Source: JBPOIC01 sp052034865 (GTDB taxonomy: Bacteria > UBA10199 > JADFYH01). From it: 64,000 nt of DNA. The stretch covers positions 1-64,000 of the forward strand of contig JBPOIC010000014.1 of assembly GCA_052034865.1 (NCBI GenBank), written 5' to 3'. This document shows positions 18,242 through 27,080 of this stretch, in pieces (position 1 is the stretch's first letter; every line of letters begins with the position of its first letter). The translations under genes were made by a program, and so were the position numbers. The notes below the pieces were generated by a model. It saw only the letters and a list, made by a program, of their open reading frames with translations, was not told the DNA's origin and searched no databases.

Positions 18242-19168
18242 TCACTGCCTTGCACTTAGCTCCAACATCTTTTTCAGCGGGGCATAAGCCCGCTGTCTTA
18301 ATTTTTCATCCATCACAATCTCTGGTGAACCTGTCTTCATGCACTCAAGAAGCTTTTCCAAAGTATTGAGACGCATGTAGGGGCATTCGTTACAGCTGCA
18401 ACCGCTGTCGTTTGGGCCCTCGATAAAAATTTTATGAGGTGAGGCCTTTTGCATCTGATGAAGAATTCCCGATTCGGTTAAGACGATAAATTCCTGATGA
18501 GGACTTTTGATGGTGTAATCGAGCAGGGCCTTGGTCGAGCCAATAAAATCAGCTTCTTTCAACACCGACTCATCGCATTCGGGATGAGCAATGACTTGCG
18601 CATTCGGATGATTTTCTTTCAGCTGGATGAGTTTTTTCAGATTAAACGTTTCGTGCACGATGCACACACCTTGCCACAATGTCATGGGGCGACCAGTTTT
18701 TTGAATGAGATAGGCGCCGAGGTGACGATCCGGTCCAAACAAAATTTCCCGATCGGCGGGGATCGATGCAATCATCTGAGGTGCGTTGCTGGAGGTGCAG
18801 ATGAGATCGGACAGGGCCTTAATTTCCGGGCTAGAATTGATGTACATCACGACATAGGGATTATTGAGTTTGGATTTAAAGTGCTCAAAAGGTGCGGGAG
18901 GACAGCTATCTGCCAAAGAACAGCCAGCCGCCAGATCTGGCAAGATCACCTTCTTGGTAGGATTTAAAATCTTCGCCGTTTCGGCCATGAATTTCACACC
19001 ACAAAATACGATGACATCGGCATCGGTTTTTTCACAATACTGAGCCAGGGCGAGGGAGTCGCCGACACAATCAGCCAGATCCTGGATTTCTCCATCCTGG
19101 TAATAGTGAGCAACGAGGGTGGCATTGAGACGTTTTTTTTCTTTAAGAATTTCTTCGCGCAGGTTCAT
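18242..19168 (-). CDS. nadA: Quinolinate synthase NadA
   Basis: 308 aa, makes quinolinate from iminoaspartate and dihydroxyacetone phosphate in NAD synthesis. It carries a [4Fe-4S] cluster. The three conserved cysteine regions are present: AAGCSLAD, GVCIVHETF and CSCNECPYMR. Substrate-binding stretches AHYYQDGEIQDLAD and the HPECDESV loop are also seen. The length is that of the short (thermophile/Bacillus-type) form. nadB and nadC are not next to it. It runs divergently from the DUF2400 gene, across a region with an inverted-repeat element. Confidence 0.95.
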   Translation of the reverse strand: MNLREEILKEKKRLNATLVAHYYQDGEIQDLADCVGDSLALAQYCEKTDADVIVFCGVKFMAETAKILNPTKKVILPDLAAGCSLADSCPPAPFEHFKSKLNNPYVVMYINSSPEIKALSDLICTSSNAPQMIASIPADREILFGPDRHLGAYLIQKTGRPMTLWQGVCIVHETFNLKKLIQLKENHPNAQVIAHPECDESVLKEADFIGSTKALLDYTIKSPHQEFIVLTESGILHQMQKASPHKIFIEGPNDSGCSCNECPYMRLNTLEKLLECMKTGSPEIVMDEKLRQRAYAPLKKMLELSARQ

Positions 19169-19265
19169 GATGCGCGAAGTTAGAAGAAGGATTTGTCCTT
19201 GTAAAGATGAAATAAAAATGACTTGCTAGTACTCTGTCACATTGTTTTAAACAGCAGTAGGGATG

Positions 19266-19338
19266 GCGCAAGTGCTTCTAACCGCGCTGGTTTTTCAGAT
19301 TTTTTAGCTGTCAGTTACAGCGTGGAGAAGCACTAGTC
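19266..19338. repeat. Imperfect palindromic element, copy 1
   Basis: AGTGCTTCT (19271-19279) and AGAAGCACT (19326-19334) form a perfect 9-bp inverted repeat. An inner pair CGCTG (19285-19289) and CAGCG (19318-19322) also matches. It lies between nadA and the DUF2400 gene and ends 18 bp before the latter. A related element with compensatory changes lies at 26012-26058. Confidence 0.6.
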
Positions 19339-19356
19339 GATATTTTTGCCGGAAAT

Positions 19357-20259
19357 ATGCCGACGATGTCTTCTGATTCACTTCGTAATCCAAAATCTTA
19401 CTCCTGGCTGAAACAAGCTTTAGATCACCTGGTTGCCAGGTATAGCTCAGCTTACCTGTCCTCCGATCCTCTCTGGTTTCCCCATCAATATCAAAATCCG
19501 CTCGATCAGGAACTCGTTGCCTTTTTATCCTCTGCCTGTGCGTATGGAAGTGTGCCGCAGATTTTAAAACTCTTGCGCCAGATTCTTAAAGAACTGGGCG
19601 ATTCTCCGGTAGACTGGATTTGCCGGTATCAGCCTCAGAAATATCCACGATTATTTGAGGGAATCTATTACCGCTTTCATCAGGCGAAAGACTTTCGCAT
19701 GCTGATTTATTTGCTTTCCAGAATCTATCTCAAAGAAGGTTCGCTAGGCGCTTCATTTCAAAAACACTTCTCGCCTCACGATTCAAACATAGGGCCGGCC
19801 CTTGCGAGCTGGACAGAAGAGGTTTTGGCGAGCGATCTCAAACCTTTTTATTCTTCTGGAAAACTACCGCCCCGCTCCTGCGTACGCTTTTTTTTCTCAT
19901 CACCTAATGAAGGATCCGCATGCAAACGTCTCAACCTGTTTCTACGCTGGATGGTGCGGGGACCGGATGGGATCGACTTGGGCTTATGGAAATTTATCGA
20001 TCCTTCCAAATTGATCATACCGTTAGACACCCATATTTATCGCGTCGCTCAGTCTTTAAATCTCACCCAGCGAAAATCACCCAACTGGAGAATGGCAGAA
20101 GAAATTACAGAGTACTTAAAGCGCCTGGATCCCAACGATCCCATTCGATACGATTTTGCGCTCACACGACTTGGAATTCTGGATCTTTGTCCTCCTCAAG
20201 AATTGGGAATTGTTTGTCGCAAGTGTCAAAAGACAGGCAGGTGTTTGTTTTTAACCTAA
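19357..20259 (+). CDS. TIGR02757 (DUF2400) family protein
   Basis: 300 aa, helical protein distantly like HhH-GPD DNA glycosylases. Recognisable family stretches are NPLDQELVAFLSSACAYGSV, RYHF-type RFHQAKDFRMLIYLL, KRLNLFLRWMVRGPDGIDLG and PLDTHIYRVAQSLNLT, and the near C-terminal DPIRYDFALTRLGI. A cysteine-rich tail CRKCQKTGRC could bind metal. Biochemical function is not established for this family. It overlaps the end of the convergent otsA-like gene by 4 bp. Confidence 0.88.
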   Translation: MPTMSSDSLRNPKSYSWLKQALDHLVARYSSAYLSSDPLWFPHQYQNPLDQELVAFLSSACAYGSVPQILKLLRQILKELGDSPVDWICRYQPQKYPRLFEGIYYRFHQAKDFRMLIYLLSRIYLKEGSLGASFQKHFSPHDSNIGPALASWTEEVLASDLKPFYSSGKLPPRSCVRFFFSSPNEGSACKRLNLFLRWMVRGPDGIDLGLWKFIDPSKLIIPLDTHIYRVAQSLNLTQRKSPNWRMAEEITEYLKRLDPNDPIRYDFALTRLGILDLCPPQELGIVCRKCQKTGRCLFLT

Positions 20260-22556
20260 AAAATCGGTCCGATTTTTCTCATCTTTTTATCTTCGATCTT
20301 TGAAAGGATGGCTGGTTCGGCAAAGCGCGCAAGTTCTGAAAGCAAATCGGCCGCCCAACGGTAGATATTGTTTTCGGTGACTTGCGATTTTAATCGAATC
20401 ATGCGCTTCATCTGTTCATCCGGCGGCATTTCCAGGGCAGAACGAAGGGCTTCGGCAAAACTTCCACGATCGTAAGGATTCACCTGCAGGGCGTCGGTGA
20501 AATCCTGAGAGACGCCCGCAAATTCTGAAAGAATCAGTACTCCGTCTTCATTCCTTCTTGCCGAAACAAATTCCTTGGCTACCAGGTTCATCCCATCGGC
20601 CAGCGAGCTCACCACGCAGATCTCTGCCATTCTTAAAAAAAGATAAACAATTTCGGGCGAATGATTCTGCTTTAAAAGGTGAATGGGTTTCCAGGTTTCA
20701 GAACCATGACGCCAGTTGATTTCATCAATTCTCTTTTCAATCTCCGTCATCAAATGGCGATATTGAGGGATGTGCACGCGAGTGGGTGCGCCCAGTTGTA
20801 TAAAACTGACCTGCCCCCGATAGTGTGGATATCGCTCCAGAAAAAGATCGATAGCCGCCAGGCGTTCTGGAATTCCCTTTGTGTAATCAAGCCGATCAAC
20901 ACTGATGATCAGCCGTGTATTTATGATTCTCAGTTCTTCGCGGATCCTTGTTGCCTGTGTTTCCAGTTCCTTCTCAGGAATGCGATTTCGTTCACTCCAG
21001 GGCTGAATGCTGATCGGAAAAGGTTTGACCAGGGTTGTGCCCCCCTCGTGCAGAATCGCCAGGCGATCCCAATCGATTTGTACCGGAAGAAACGTGTTCA
21101 CGGTATGCAAAAACTGGGTGCAGTAAGAAGATAGATGAAAGCCAATCAGATCCGCGCCCAGCATGCCTTTAAGAATTTCCTTTTTCCAGGGACAGATCCT
21201 GAACACCTCGGGTGTAGGCCAGGGAATGTGCCAGAAAAGGCCGATCACGGCATCGGATCTTTCCTTGCGAATCATTTGAGGAAGAAGAGTGAAATGATAA
21301 TCCTGAATCAGAAAAAATGGAGTTTGCTGATCACATTCTTCGAGTGCTTGTTTAGAAAATTTTAAATTCACGTTTTGGTATTGTTTCCATTCCTCTTCTT
21401 CAAAGTGCGGTCTTGAGTAGGTTTGATGGCACAAGGGCCATAAGGTTTCATTGGAAAAACCGTAATAATATCCGTCCTCTTCTTCTTTCGAAAGCCAGAC
21501 CCGCTTTAAGGTGTAATAAGGAGCATCCGGTGGAACCAGAAGTTTCCCATGACGATCGCTCGTTTCACGATCTGCCTCCCCAGATCCATGCGCGATCCAA
21601 AGCCCGCTGATCGCCTTTAAAAGAGGATCTAGCGCCGTTACAACACCACTAGCAGGGATCTGGAGTTGAATCTTTCCTGCTTCGCGAGTGTGCACGTAGG
21701 GTTCACGATTTGAAATGACGATCAGCTTTCTATCGCCAAAGTGTGTAAAAGCATGGGCCTTTAAACGGGCGGAGGTCCAAAGATCACGTACCTGTCTTGA
21801 CCTTGAGACCTCACGTGCCGTCTCGCGTGCAGATCTGAGTTTGGCTGCAAGCTCGGCGACTTCTTCGGAAACTGGAGCTAAAAGAGAAGTAGGGGGAGTG
21901 GAATAGGTCGCTTGCGATTTTACAGAACGTATCCATTCCATAAATTTGAGGATTGAGCGCTGATAGGAAAAACGTGAGAGAAAATAGGTAAAGGCGGAGG
22001 CCAGGGCTGCAAAAAAAATCAGTACAGAAGCCGAGATAATAAGGTTCGATCGAGTCCGCTGTTCGATATAGGTCGCGTCGTGAGCGACAATAAGTGCTCC
22101 GCTGATCTGACCGGTTCGCTCAACTAAGGGATCCAGAAAAAAATGAAAAGTTCGGGATCCACTCTTTCCCATCCAGAGTTGAGTTTCTGATTTTTGAATA
22201 GCTTTGCGAACCGCTGGATCCGAGCAGGAAATGATTTCGGCAAGGGGAGCCGAGCGTGCAATGAGGGTCTCATCAGGGGTGCAGAGAAGAATTCCTAACG
22301 TCCTTTCCTGCCCTGCAAGTCTTTCCGCCAGATTCTCCTCATTCGAAGGTGGGGGTCGATTCAGGGCACGGCGTGCAACTGGCTCAATTCCGCGGGCAAT
22401 GATTTTCGCCCGACGATTGAGGTCGTCGACCATTTGTCCCCGCTCCTGTAAAATCCGGTATCCGAAAAATAAAAGTCCACACAAGAAAAGAAAAAAAAGG
22501 ATAGGCAGGTTGAGTTTGAGAAAAAGGGACCTTTGAGCGTCCGATGGGTTTCTCAT
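20256..22556 (-). CDS. otsA: Membrane-sensor/trehalose-6-phosphate synthase fusion
   Basis: About 766 aa, against about 470 for ordinary OtsA. Residues 1-195 form a sensor-like module: membrane span 1 (about 15-34), an extracytoplasmic domain of roughly 130 residues, and membrane span 2 (about 170-190). A linker with HAMP or coiled-coil character follows (to about 265). From there the GT20 domain is complete: VISNREPYV, QDYHFTLLP, VDRLDYTKGIPERL (the Arg and Lys that hold phosphate) and SSLADGMNLVAKEF. It should make trehalose-6-phosphate from UDP-glucose and glucose-6-phosphate at the membrane. No otsB phosphatase is nearby. TTG 22565 is an alternative start. Confidence 0.88.
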   Translation of the reverse strand: MRNPSDAQRSLFLKLNLPILFFLFLCGLLFFGYRILQERGQMVDDLNRRAKIIARGIEPVARRALNRPPPSNEENLAERLAGQERTLGILLCTPDETLIARSAPLAEIISCSDPAVRKAIQKSETQLWMGKSGSRTFHFFLDPLVERTGQISGALIVAHDATYIEQRTRSNLIISASVLIFFAALASAFTYFLSRFSYQRSILKFMEWIRSVKSQATYSTPPTSLLAPVSEEVAELAAKLRSARETAREVSRSRQVRDLWTSARLKAHAFTHFGDRKLIVISNREPYVHTREAGKIQLQIPASGVVTALDPLLKAISGLWIAHGSGEADRETSDRHGKLLVPPDAPYYTLKRVWLSKEEEDGYYYGFSNETLWPLCHQTYSRPHFEEEEWKQYQNVNLKFSKQALEECDQQTPFFLIQDYHFTLLPQMIRKERSDAVIGLFWHIPWPTPEVFRICPWKKEILKGMLGADLIGFHLSSYCTQFLHTVNTFLPVQIDWDRLAILHEGGTTLVKPFPISIQPWSERNRIPEKELETQATRIREELRIINTRLIISVDRLDYTKGIPERLAAIDLFLERYPHYRGQVSFIQLGAPTRVHIPQYRHLMTEIEKRIDEINWRHGSETWKPIHLLKQNHSPEIVYLFLRMAEICVVSSLADGMNLVAKEFVSARRNEDGVLILSEFAGVSQDFTDALQVNPYDRGSFAEALRSALEMPPDEQMKRMIRLKSQVTENNIYRWAADLLSELARFAEPAILSKIEDKKMRKIGPIF

Positions 22557-22652
22557 GGAATTCAATATAACCCATGGGGTTTGGCTTTTGGTAGGGAGGG
22601 GGTTAGAAGGGCTTGGCTGGTATGTAAAAAGAAAGGAAGAGTTGTACGCTTT

Positions 22653-23339
22653 TCAGGATGAGATTTTCAGAATGAGGTCTGGGAGTAGTGAAACGCCTAT
22701 CGAATTCGTTACCACGCTTAAGGTAAAGTCCTCTTTTACAAAATTTTTCCAATAAAGCGTTATGTGTTCGTGGACGGTAAGGGTTTGCCCGCTCCAGTCC
22801 GCTTTAATCTCAGTCGGTGAAACTTTTCCAAAAATTCCTTCTCCCAAAAATTTCAGGGTGGCTTCTTTTAGGGTCCAAAGCTCAGTCAGTCGTGAATGGT
22901 AGAGAGTCGGGTTTTCTTCCAGGCCCTGTAATTCGAGCTTTTCCTGAGGATGACAGAGAAAGTCTTGTAGCCGTTTGGCATGACGATGGATCTGAAATTC
23001 TTCCAGATCAATTCCCACCGGACAATAAGACCCTACTGCCAGAGCGACCTGATTCTTTTTGTGACTGAGACTCACTGAAACTTCCGAGAGTAATTTTCCT
23101 CTCAAAAACAAAACCGGTTTTAAATGCGGAGGATTTGAATGAAGGGAAATCTGGGTAAGGTCGGTTTCGCCGTATGTCTTGCTCACCCAGGTCTTCAGTA
23201 AAGATCGCCCGGTGAGAAATTGTTGCCTGCGTTGAAGAGGAAGAAAGCCCTGATAAAAGCCCGTTTCCTCTTTTGAAAGGATCGAAAGGTTTTCATCCCC
23301 TAAAATTTTTGTCCATGTGAGAAACAGAGAGGGTTGCAC
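22653..23339 (-). CDS. Sfp-type 4'-phosphopantetheinyl transferase
   Basis: 228 aa, transfers the phosphopantetheine arm of CoA to carrier proteins. The Mg-binding and catalytic motifs are present: VSVSLSHKKNQVALAVG, PVGIDLEEF and ELWTLKEATLKFLGEG (the W-x2-K-E-A signature). The size matches Sfp rather than the roughly 125-aa AcpS. GTG 23339 is the first start. The carrier protein partner is not in this window; the type III PKS-like enzyme at 43214 needs none. Promoter and terminator are not obvious. Confidence 0.88.
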   Translation of the reverse strand: MQPSLFLTWTKILGDENLSILSKEETGFYQGFLPLQRRQQFLTGRSLLKTWVSKTYGETDLTQISLHSNPPHLKPVLFLRGKLLSEVSVSLSHKKNQVALAVGSYCPVGIDLEEFQIHRHAKRLQDFLCHPQEKLELQGLEENPTLYHSRLTELWTLKEATLKFLGEGIFGKVSPTEIKADWSGQTLTVHEHITLYWKNFVKEDFTLSVVTNSIGVSLLPDLILKISS

Positions 23340-23414
23340 AACAGGTTCATGCTTGATTCGGTTCGCTTAAGTCAATGAATCAGGCGTCTTTCAGGAGAGC
23401 ATGAGTGAAAGAGG

Positions 23415-23579
23415 TTAGCGTTTTTTTCCTGACTTCGTTTCGCCTTTTGCGGCCCGCTGTTTGTTCACAATGCGTGAAGCGACTTCTTCTTCATGCCCTG
23501 CATAACGTCCTTCCTGTTTAAATTTCGATTTGAGTTCTTTGTATTCGCGCTCTCTTTTTGGGCTGGCTCCTCGTGGCAT
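23415..23579 (-). CDS. Small basic conserved protein (MPRGASPKRER family)
   Basis: 54 aa, highly charged (many Lys, Arg and Glu), with conserved N-terminus MPRGASPKREREYKELK and a core EVASRIVNKQRAAKGET. Similar short proteins are common in soil bacteria, sometimes labelled plasmid-stabilisation proteins, without proven function. The start is fixed by a perfect AGGAGG site 5 bp upstream; a longer frame extends to 23672 but has no such site. I recognise the family only by this pattern. Confidence 0.75.
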   Translation of the reverse strand: MPRGASPKREREYKELKSKFKQEGRYAGHEEEVASRIVNKQRAAKGETKSGKKR

Positions 23580-23719
23580 ATGTCCTCCTGAATTATTGTT
23601 AGGCAAAGAAAGATAACTTCCGGAAAATTCTTCGCTGAGTTCATAAAGAGGAAAGATTTCAAAGAAACGCAAGGGGGGCCTCTTCGAGTATTTTTAAAAG
23701 GAAGAATAAGAGGAAAAAA

Positions 23720-24862
23720 TCAGAGAAGGTCACAGGTCAGTCGTGTTACCGACTCTACGTGATAGGTCTGCGGAAACATATCGATTGCTTGAGTGAAATC
23801 ATGTCGATAGCCCAGATTTATCAGTGAGCGAAGATCTCGCGCCAGGGTGGAGGGATCGCACGAGACATAGACAAGGACTGGAATTTTAAGACGCGCAATG
23901 CTTTCCATGCTCTCGATGGCTCCCCGTCTCGGAGGATCCAGAAGGAGACGATCAAACTTTTCCTTTCTTTCCCAAAGATCTTCAGTGGCTCGATGGGCGG
24001 CAGCCTGAATCCATCGAATATTTCGGATGTGTTTTTGGGATGAGCGCTTTTCTCCCTTCAAAATCGAAGTCTCGCTCATTTCAACCGCACTCACAAACGC
24101 GCTTTGCTGAGCGATCGGAAAAGTAAAATTTCCCTCACCGGCAAAAAGCTCCAGAACTTTTTCTTTTAAACTCAGACTCAGGGCTTCAATTACTTTTTCG
24201 ATCAGTTTTTGATTTTGAAGCGAGTTCGTCTGTGTGAAACCCGATTCGCCCTTGGGGTCAGGCTCCAGAACGATTTTATTTTCTTCGTTTCTTATCTCGA
24301 TTTCGTGCCGCGTTACTTTATCTTTTTGGATTAAGAGCTGGGCAAGTTTTTTGGCCTCCGGAATTTTTTCATTCAGACTTTCTTCGGCGATGAGACAGCG
24401 CTCGATGGGAATCACTTCATTTGAATGCATGCGATGAAACCCCACCTCGCCCTGGCGCGAGACCTGGAGCCGAATGCGGTTGCGATAGTGCTGGGGGATA
24501 GGAGAAGGGATTGGAGGCAGTAGAGTGGGCTCTGGAATCTTGGCGATCCGCTGAAGGGCGTCTTGCAAGAGTCTTTGCTTGAATTCGAGTTGCCCCTCCT
24601 GCGTGACGTGTTGCCACTGACAGCCGCCACATTTGAAAAAATAAGGGCAGGGAGGGGAAATGCGGTGAGGAGATTTTTTCAAAATTTCTACGATTCGCAC
24701 GCGGGCGTAGTCTTTTTTATCTTCGACGATCTCCGTTTTTAGCTTATCGCCAGGAACGCCCCAGGGGATGAAGATTTTTTTTCCTTGATGCGTCGCAATC
24801 GCTTCGCCGCCCAGGACAAAACGGTCGGGGATGAGCTCCAGAATTTGTCGTGTTTTGTTCAT
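23720..24862 (-). CDS. 23S rRNA m5U methyltransferase, RlmD/RumA type
   Basis: 380 aa. An N-terminal TRAM domain (about 1-60; LGGEAIATHQGKKIFIPWGVPG) is followed by the iron-sulfur motif CPYFFKCGGCQWQH with a fourth Cys in IERC. The SAM-binding fold has LELFAGEGNFTFPIA and DPPRRGAIESM, and the nucleophile is in VSCDPSTLARDL. The closing MFPQTYHVESVTRL is typical of the family. The TRAM plus cluster layout fits RlmD (U1939) best. This is the second m5U methyltransferase in the window. It is probably cotranscribed with thiL, 21 bp upstream. Confidence 0.92.
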   Translation of the reverse strand: MNKTRQILELIPDRFVLGGEAIATHQGKKIFIPWGVPGDKLKTEIVEDKKDYARVRIVEILKKSPHRISPPCPYFFKCGGCQWQHVTQEGQLEFKQRLLQDALQRIAKIPEPTLLPPIPSPIPQHYRNRIRLQVSRQGEVGFHRMHSNEVIPIERCLIAEESLNEKIPEAKKLAQLLIQKDKVTRHEIEIRNEENKIVLEPDPKGESGFTQTNSLQNQKLIEKVIEALSLSLKEKVLELFAGEGNFTFPIAQQSAFVSAVEMSETSILKGEKRSSQKHIRNIRWIQAAAHRATEDLWERKEKFDRLLLDPPRRGAIESMESIARLKIPVLVYVSCDPSTLARDLRSLINLGYRHDFTQAIDMFPQTYHVESVTRLTCDLL

Positions 24863-24883
24863 ATGAAAACTAATCCTTAAGTT

Positions 24884-25936
24884 CTAGAAATGAAGGTACC
24901 CTTTTTTATTCATTTCAATTCTTTTTCCATTTTTATCGATCACCTGAATCGATTTCGGTTTCGACACCATCTCGCCAATACAATGCACAGGGGTTTTTAG
25001 CTTTTCAAAAGTGCGTTTAATTTTTTGATGATTTTCAGGGCGTGCGGTAAACAAAAGCTCATAATCTTCTCCACCACTCAAGGCGAGCTCCAGAGAGTTG
25101 AGCTTCATGGAGTGCGCCAAATCCTTGTGTGATTTTTTCAAAGGGATGAGATCCGCACGAATTTTTGCTCCGACTTTTGATTCCGTGCAAAGGTGCTCCA
25201 AATCGAGAAGCAGACCGTCACTCACATCAGTCATGCTCGTCGCAAGTTTTTGTTGCGAAATTGCCTGTCCCTCCAGTACTCGCGGCGCGGGGTCGAAATG
25301 AGTTTTAAGAAATTCATTGTTCGAAACCGGAGCACGCGGTTTTTTTTTCTTTTGATCTTCCCGCTTTCTAAAAAAAGAAGCGTGAGAGAGGAGTTTGAGA
25401 GCCAACGCCGAAGCCCCCAGATCTCCTGTCACCCAGATCTGATCTTTTGCTTTGGCACCGCTGCGACAGATTGGATGCCGAGCTTCACCGATTATGGCAA
25501 TCGTGATTTTCCATCCGCCTTTCGAGCGATCCGTATCGCCTCCCACCATGCCAACGCCGAACTCTTTGGCACAGGCGCTGAGTCCTTCATAGAATCGCCT
25601 GAGGGCATGCCAGGAGGTTTTTGAAGGAAGAGCCAGGGAGATCACGGCCCACCTTGGAATTCCTCCCATCGCGGCGATATCGCTTAAGTTGACCGAAAGA
25701 CTTTTTCGCCCGAGCAGGTAAGGATCGGTGTAGCGCCAATCAAAATGGACGTTTTCCAGTAAGGCATCGGTGGTGAAAAGCAGGTTTTTATTTCCAAAGC
25801 GGATCACCGCTGTGTCGTCGCCGATGCCTAAGAGAAGATCGGAAGAGTTTGTGGGAAGAAGATGGGAAAGCTCACGAATGAGTCTGGTTTCTCCCAGGGT
25901 ATCGATTGTTTTTTTCGATGAACGTGGCGGAGGCAT
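24884..25936 (-). CDS. thiL: Thiamine-monophosphate kinase
   Basis: 350 aa, makes thiamine diphosphate from the monophosphate. PurM/AIR-synthetase-like fold with ATP and Mg motifs: LLGIGDDTAVI, TTDALLENVHFD, NLSDIAAMGGIPRWA, VGGDTDRSKGG, TSMTDVSDGLLLDL and LSGGEDYELLF. An insertion of about 25 mostly basic residues (about 190-215, KREDQKKKKPRAPV) is unusual. No other thi genes are in the window. It is divergent from the MoxR gene, with an inverted-repeat element between. Confidence 0.94.
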   Translation of the reverse strand: MPPPRSSKKTIDTLGETRLIRELSHLLPTNSSDLLLGIGDDTAVIRFGNKNLLFTTDALLENVHFDWRYTDPYLLGRKSLSVNLSDIAAMGGIPRWAVISLALPSKTSWHALRRFYEGLSACAKEFGVGMVGGDTDRSKGGWKITIAIIGEARHPICRSGAKAKDQIWVTGDLGASALALKLLSHASFFRKREDQKKKKPRAPVSNNEFLKTHFDPAPRVLEGQAISQQKLATSMTDVSDGLLLDLEHLCTESKVGAKIRADLIPLKKSHKDLAHSMKLNSLELALSGGEDYELLFTARPENHQKIKRTFEKLKTPVHCIGEMVSKPKSIQVIDKNGKRIEMNKKGYLHF

Positions 25937-26011
25937 TTATCTTTCCTGTTGATTCGGATGCATTTGTTCCGCTAGCACGACGTGAAATCCTTATAAACAT
26001 CCTTCAGAACT

Positions 26012-26058
26012 GCACAAGTCCTTCTCACCCCGTGCTCGTAGCGTAGAGAAGGATTAGC
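26012..26058. repeat. Imperfect palindromic element, copy 2
   Basis: AGTCCTTCTC pairs with GAGAAGGATT (one G-T pair) around a 17-base middle, ending 11 bp before the MoxR start. Both flanks match copy 1 at 19266-19338: the left arm is GCACAAGTCCTTCTCACC against GCGCAAGTGCTTCTAACC, and the right arm is TAGCGTAGAGAAGGATTAG against CAGCGTGGAGAAGCACTAG. Confidence 0.6.
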
Positions 26059-26069
26059 AAAAATAAACT

Positions 26070-26909
26070 ATGTCTAAAACAAAATCTTACCAGGGAACCG
26101 ACGATTACGTCGCCTCCGAAGAACTCCAGGAAGTTGTGAATGTCGCCCTTTCGATTGGTCGCCCTTTACTTTTAAAAGGGGAACCCGGCACGGGTAAGAC
26201 CCTGCTGGCGGCCTCGATTGCACAAGCGATCGGACGTCCTTTGCTCCGCTGGAATATCAAATCCACCACCAAGGCAGTAGAGGGCTTATACACTTATGAC
26301 ACCGTTCAGCGCCTGAATGACAGTCGTTTTGGCGACGGCGATGTGTCTGACATTCAGCACTATATTAAGCTTGGAAAAATGGGAGAGGCCTTCGTTTCCG
26401 ACAAACCCGTCATTTTGCTGATCGACGAAATCGATAAGGCCGATCTGGAATTTCCGAATGATCTTTTGGCCGAGCTGGATGAGATGCGCTTTTACATTCC
26501 GGAAACCCGCGAAGAGATTTCTGCCCGTTATCGTCCACTCGTTGTGATCACCTCCAATTCCGAAAAAGAATTGCCAGATCCTTTTTTAAGGCGCTGTGTG
26601 TTTCACTTCATTCAATTTCCCGATTTGGAAATGATGACACGCATCGTAAAAGTTCATTTCCCAGATTTGGACAATACCTTGATGAAGGCCGCGCTTCATA
26701 AATTTTATGAAATCCGCTCACTTACTCATCTTAAAAAACCACCTTCAACCTCCGAGCTTATCGATTGGATCCATGCCCTGCTGGCGATGGGGCTCGATGC
26801 GCGGGCGCTAAAAGAAGAGGTGCCGTTGATAGGGTGTCTACTTAAGAATGAGCAGGATTTGAATCCGATTGATAGGGCTCAGCAAAGGGGGCGAAATTTT
26901 TTTAGCTAA
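26070..26909 (+). CDS. MoxR-type AAA+ ATPase
   Basis: 279 aa, chaperone-like AAA+ ATPase. Walker A GEPGTGKTLLAA at about residues 36-47, Walker B VILLIDEIDKAD, sensor 1 VVITSNSEKELPDPFLRRC. It ends without any extra domain. MoxR proteins work with a von Willebrand A protein, here the CoxE-like gene 171 bp downstream on the same strand. In other bacteria such pairs mature metalloenzymes or assemble complexes. The client cannot be told because no obvious metalloenzyme operon adjoins. Confidence 0.93.
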   Translation: MSKTKSYQGTDDYVASEELQEVVNVALSIGRPLLLKGEPGTGKTLLAASIAQAIGRPLLRWNIKSTTKAVEGLYTYDTVQRLNDSRFGDGDVSDIQHYIKLGKMGEAFVSDKPVILLIDEIDKADLEFPNDLLAELDEMRFYIPETREEISARYRPLVVITSNSEKELPDPFLRRCVFHFIQFPDLEMMTRIVKVHFPDLDNTLMKAALHKFYEIRSLTHLKKPPSTSELIDWIHALLAMGLDARALKEEVPLIGCLLKNEQDLNPIDRAQQRGRNFFS

Positions 26910-27080
26910 GGGAATCTCTAAAAATTTGCCAAAGGTTTAAGATCAACCCATTCCCTGCGAGTCCATGGTAGGGGCGGCAATACGCCACTACGATCCTTCA
27001 AACAGCGCCTTGCATCTGAATTTATTATTCACTCTCTAAAACTGCATCGATTCAAAACGCTTAGAAATTTTAATTCACCC

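Noticed and set aside
23580..23672. Upstream extension of the small MPRGAS protein
   Set aside because: The extension has no ribosome binding site, while AGGAGG lies 5 bp before the ATG at 23579 and the conserved family N-terminus starts there.
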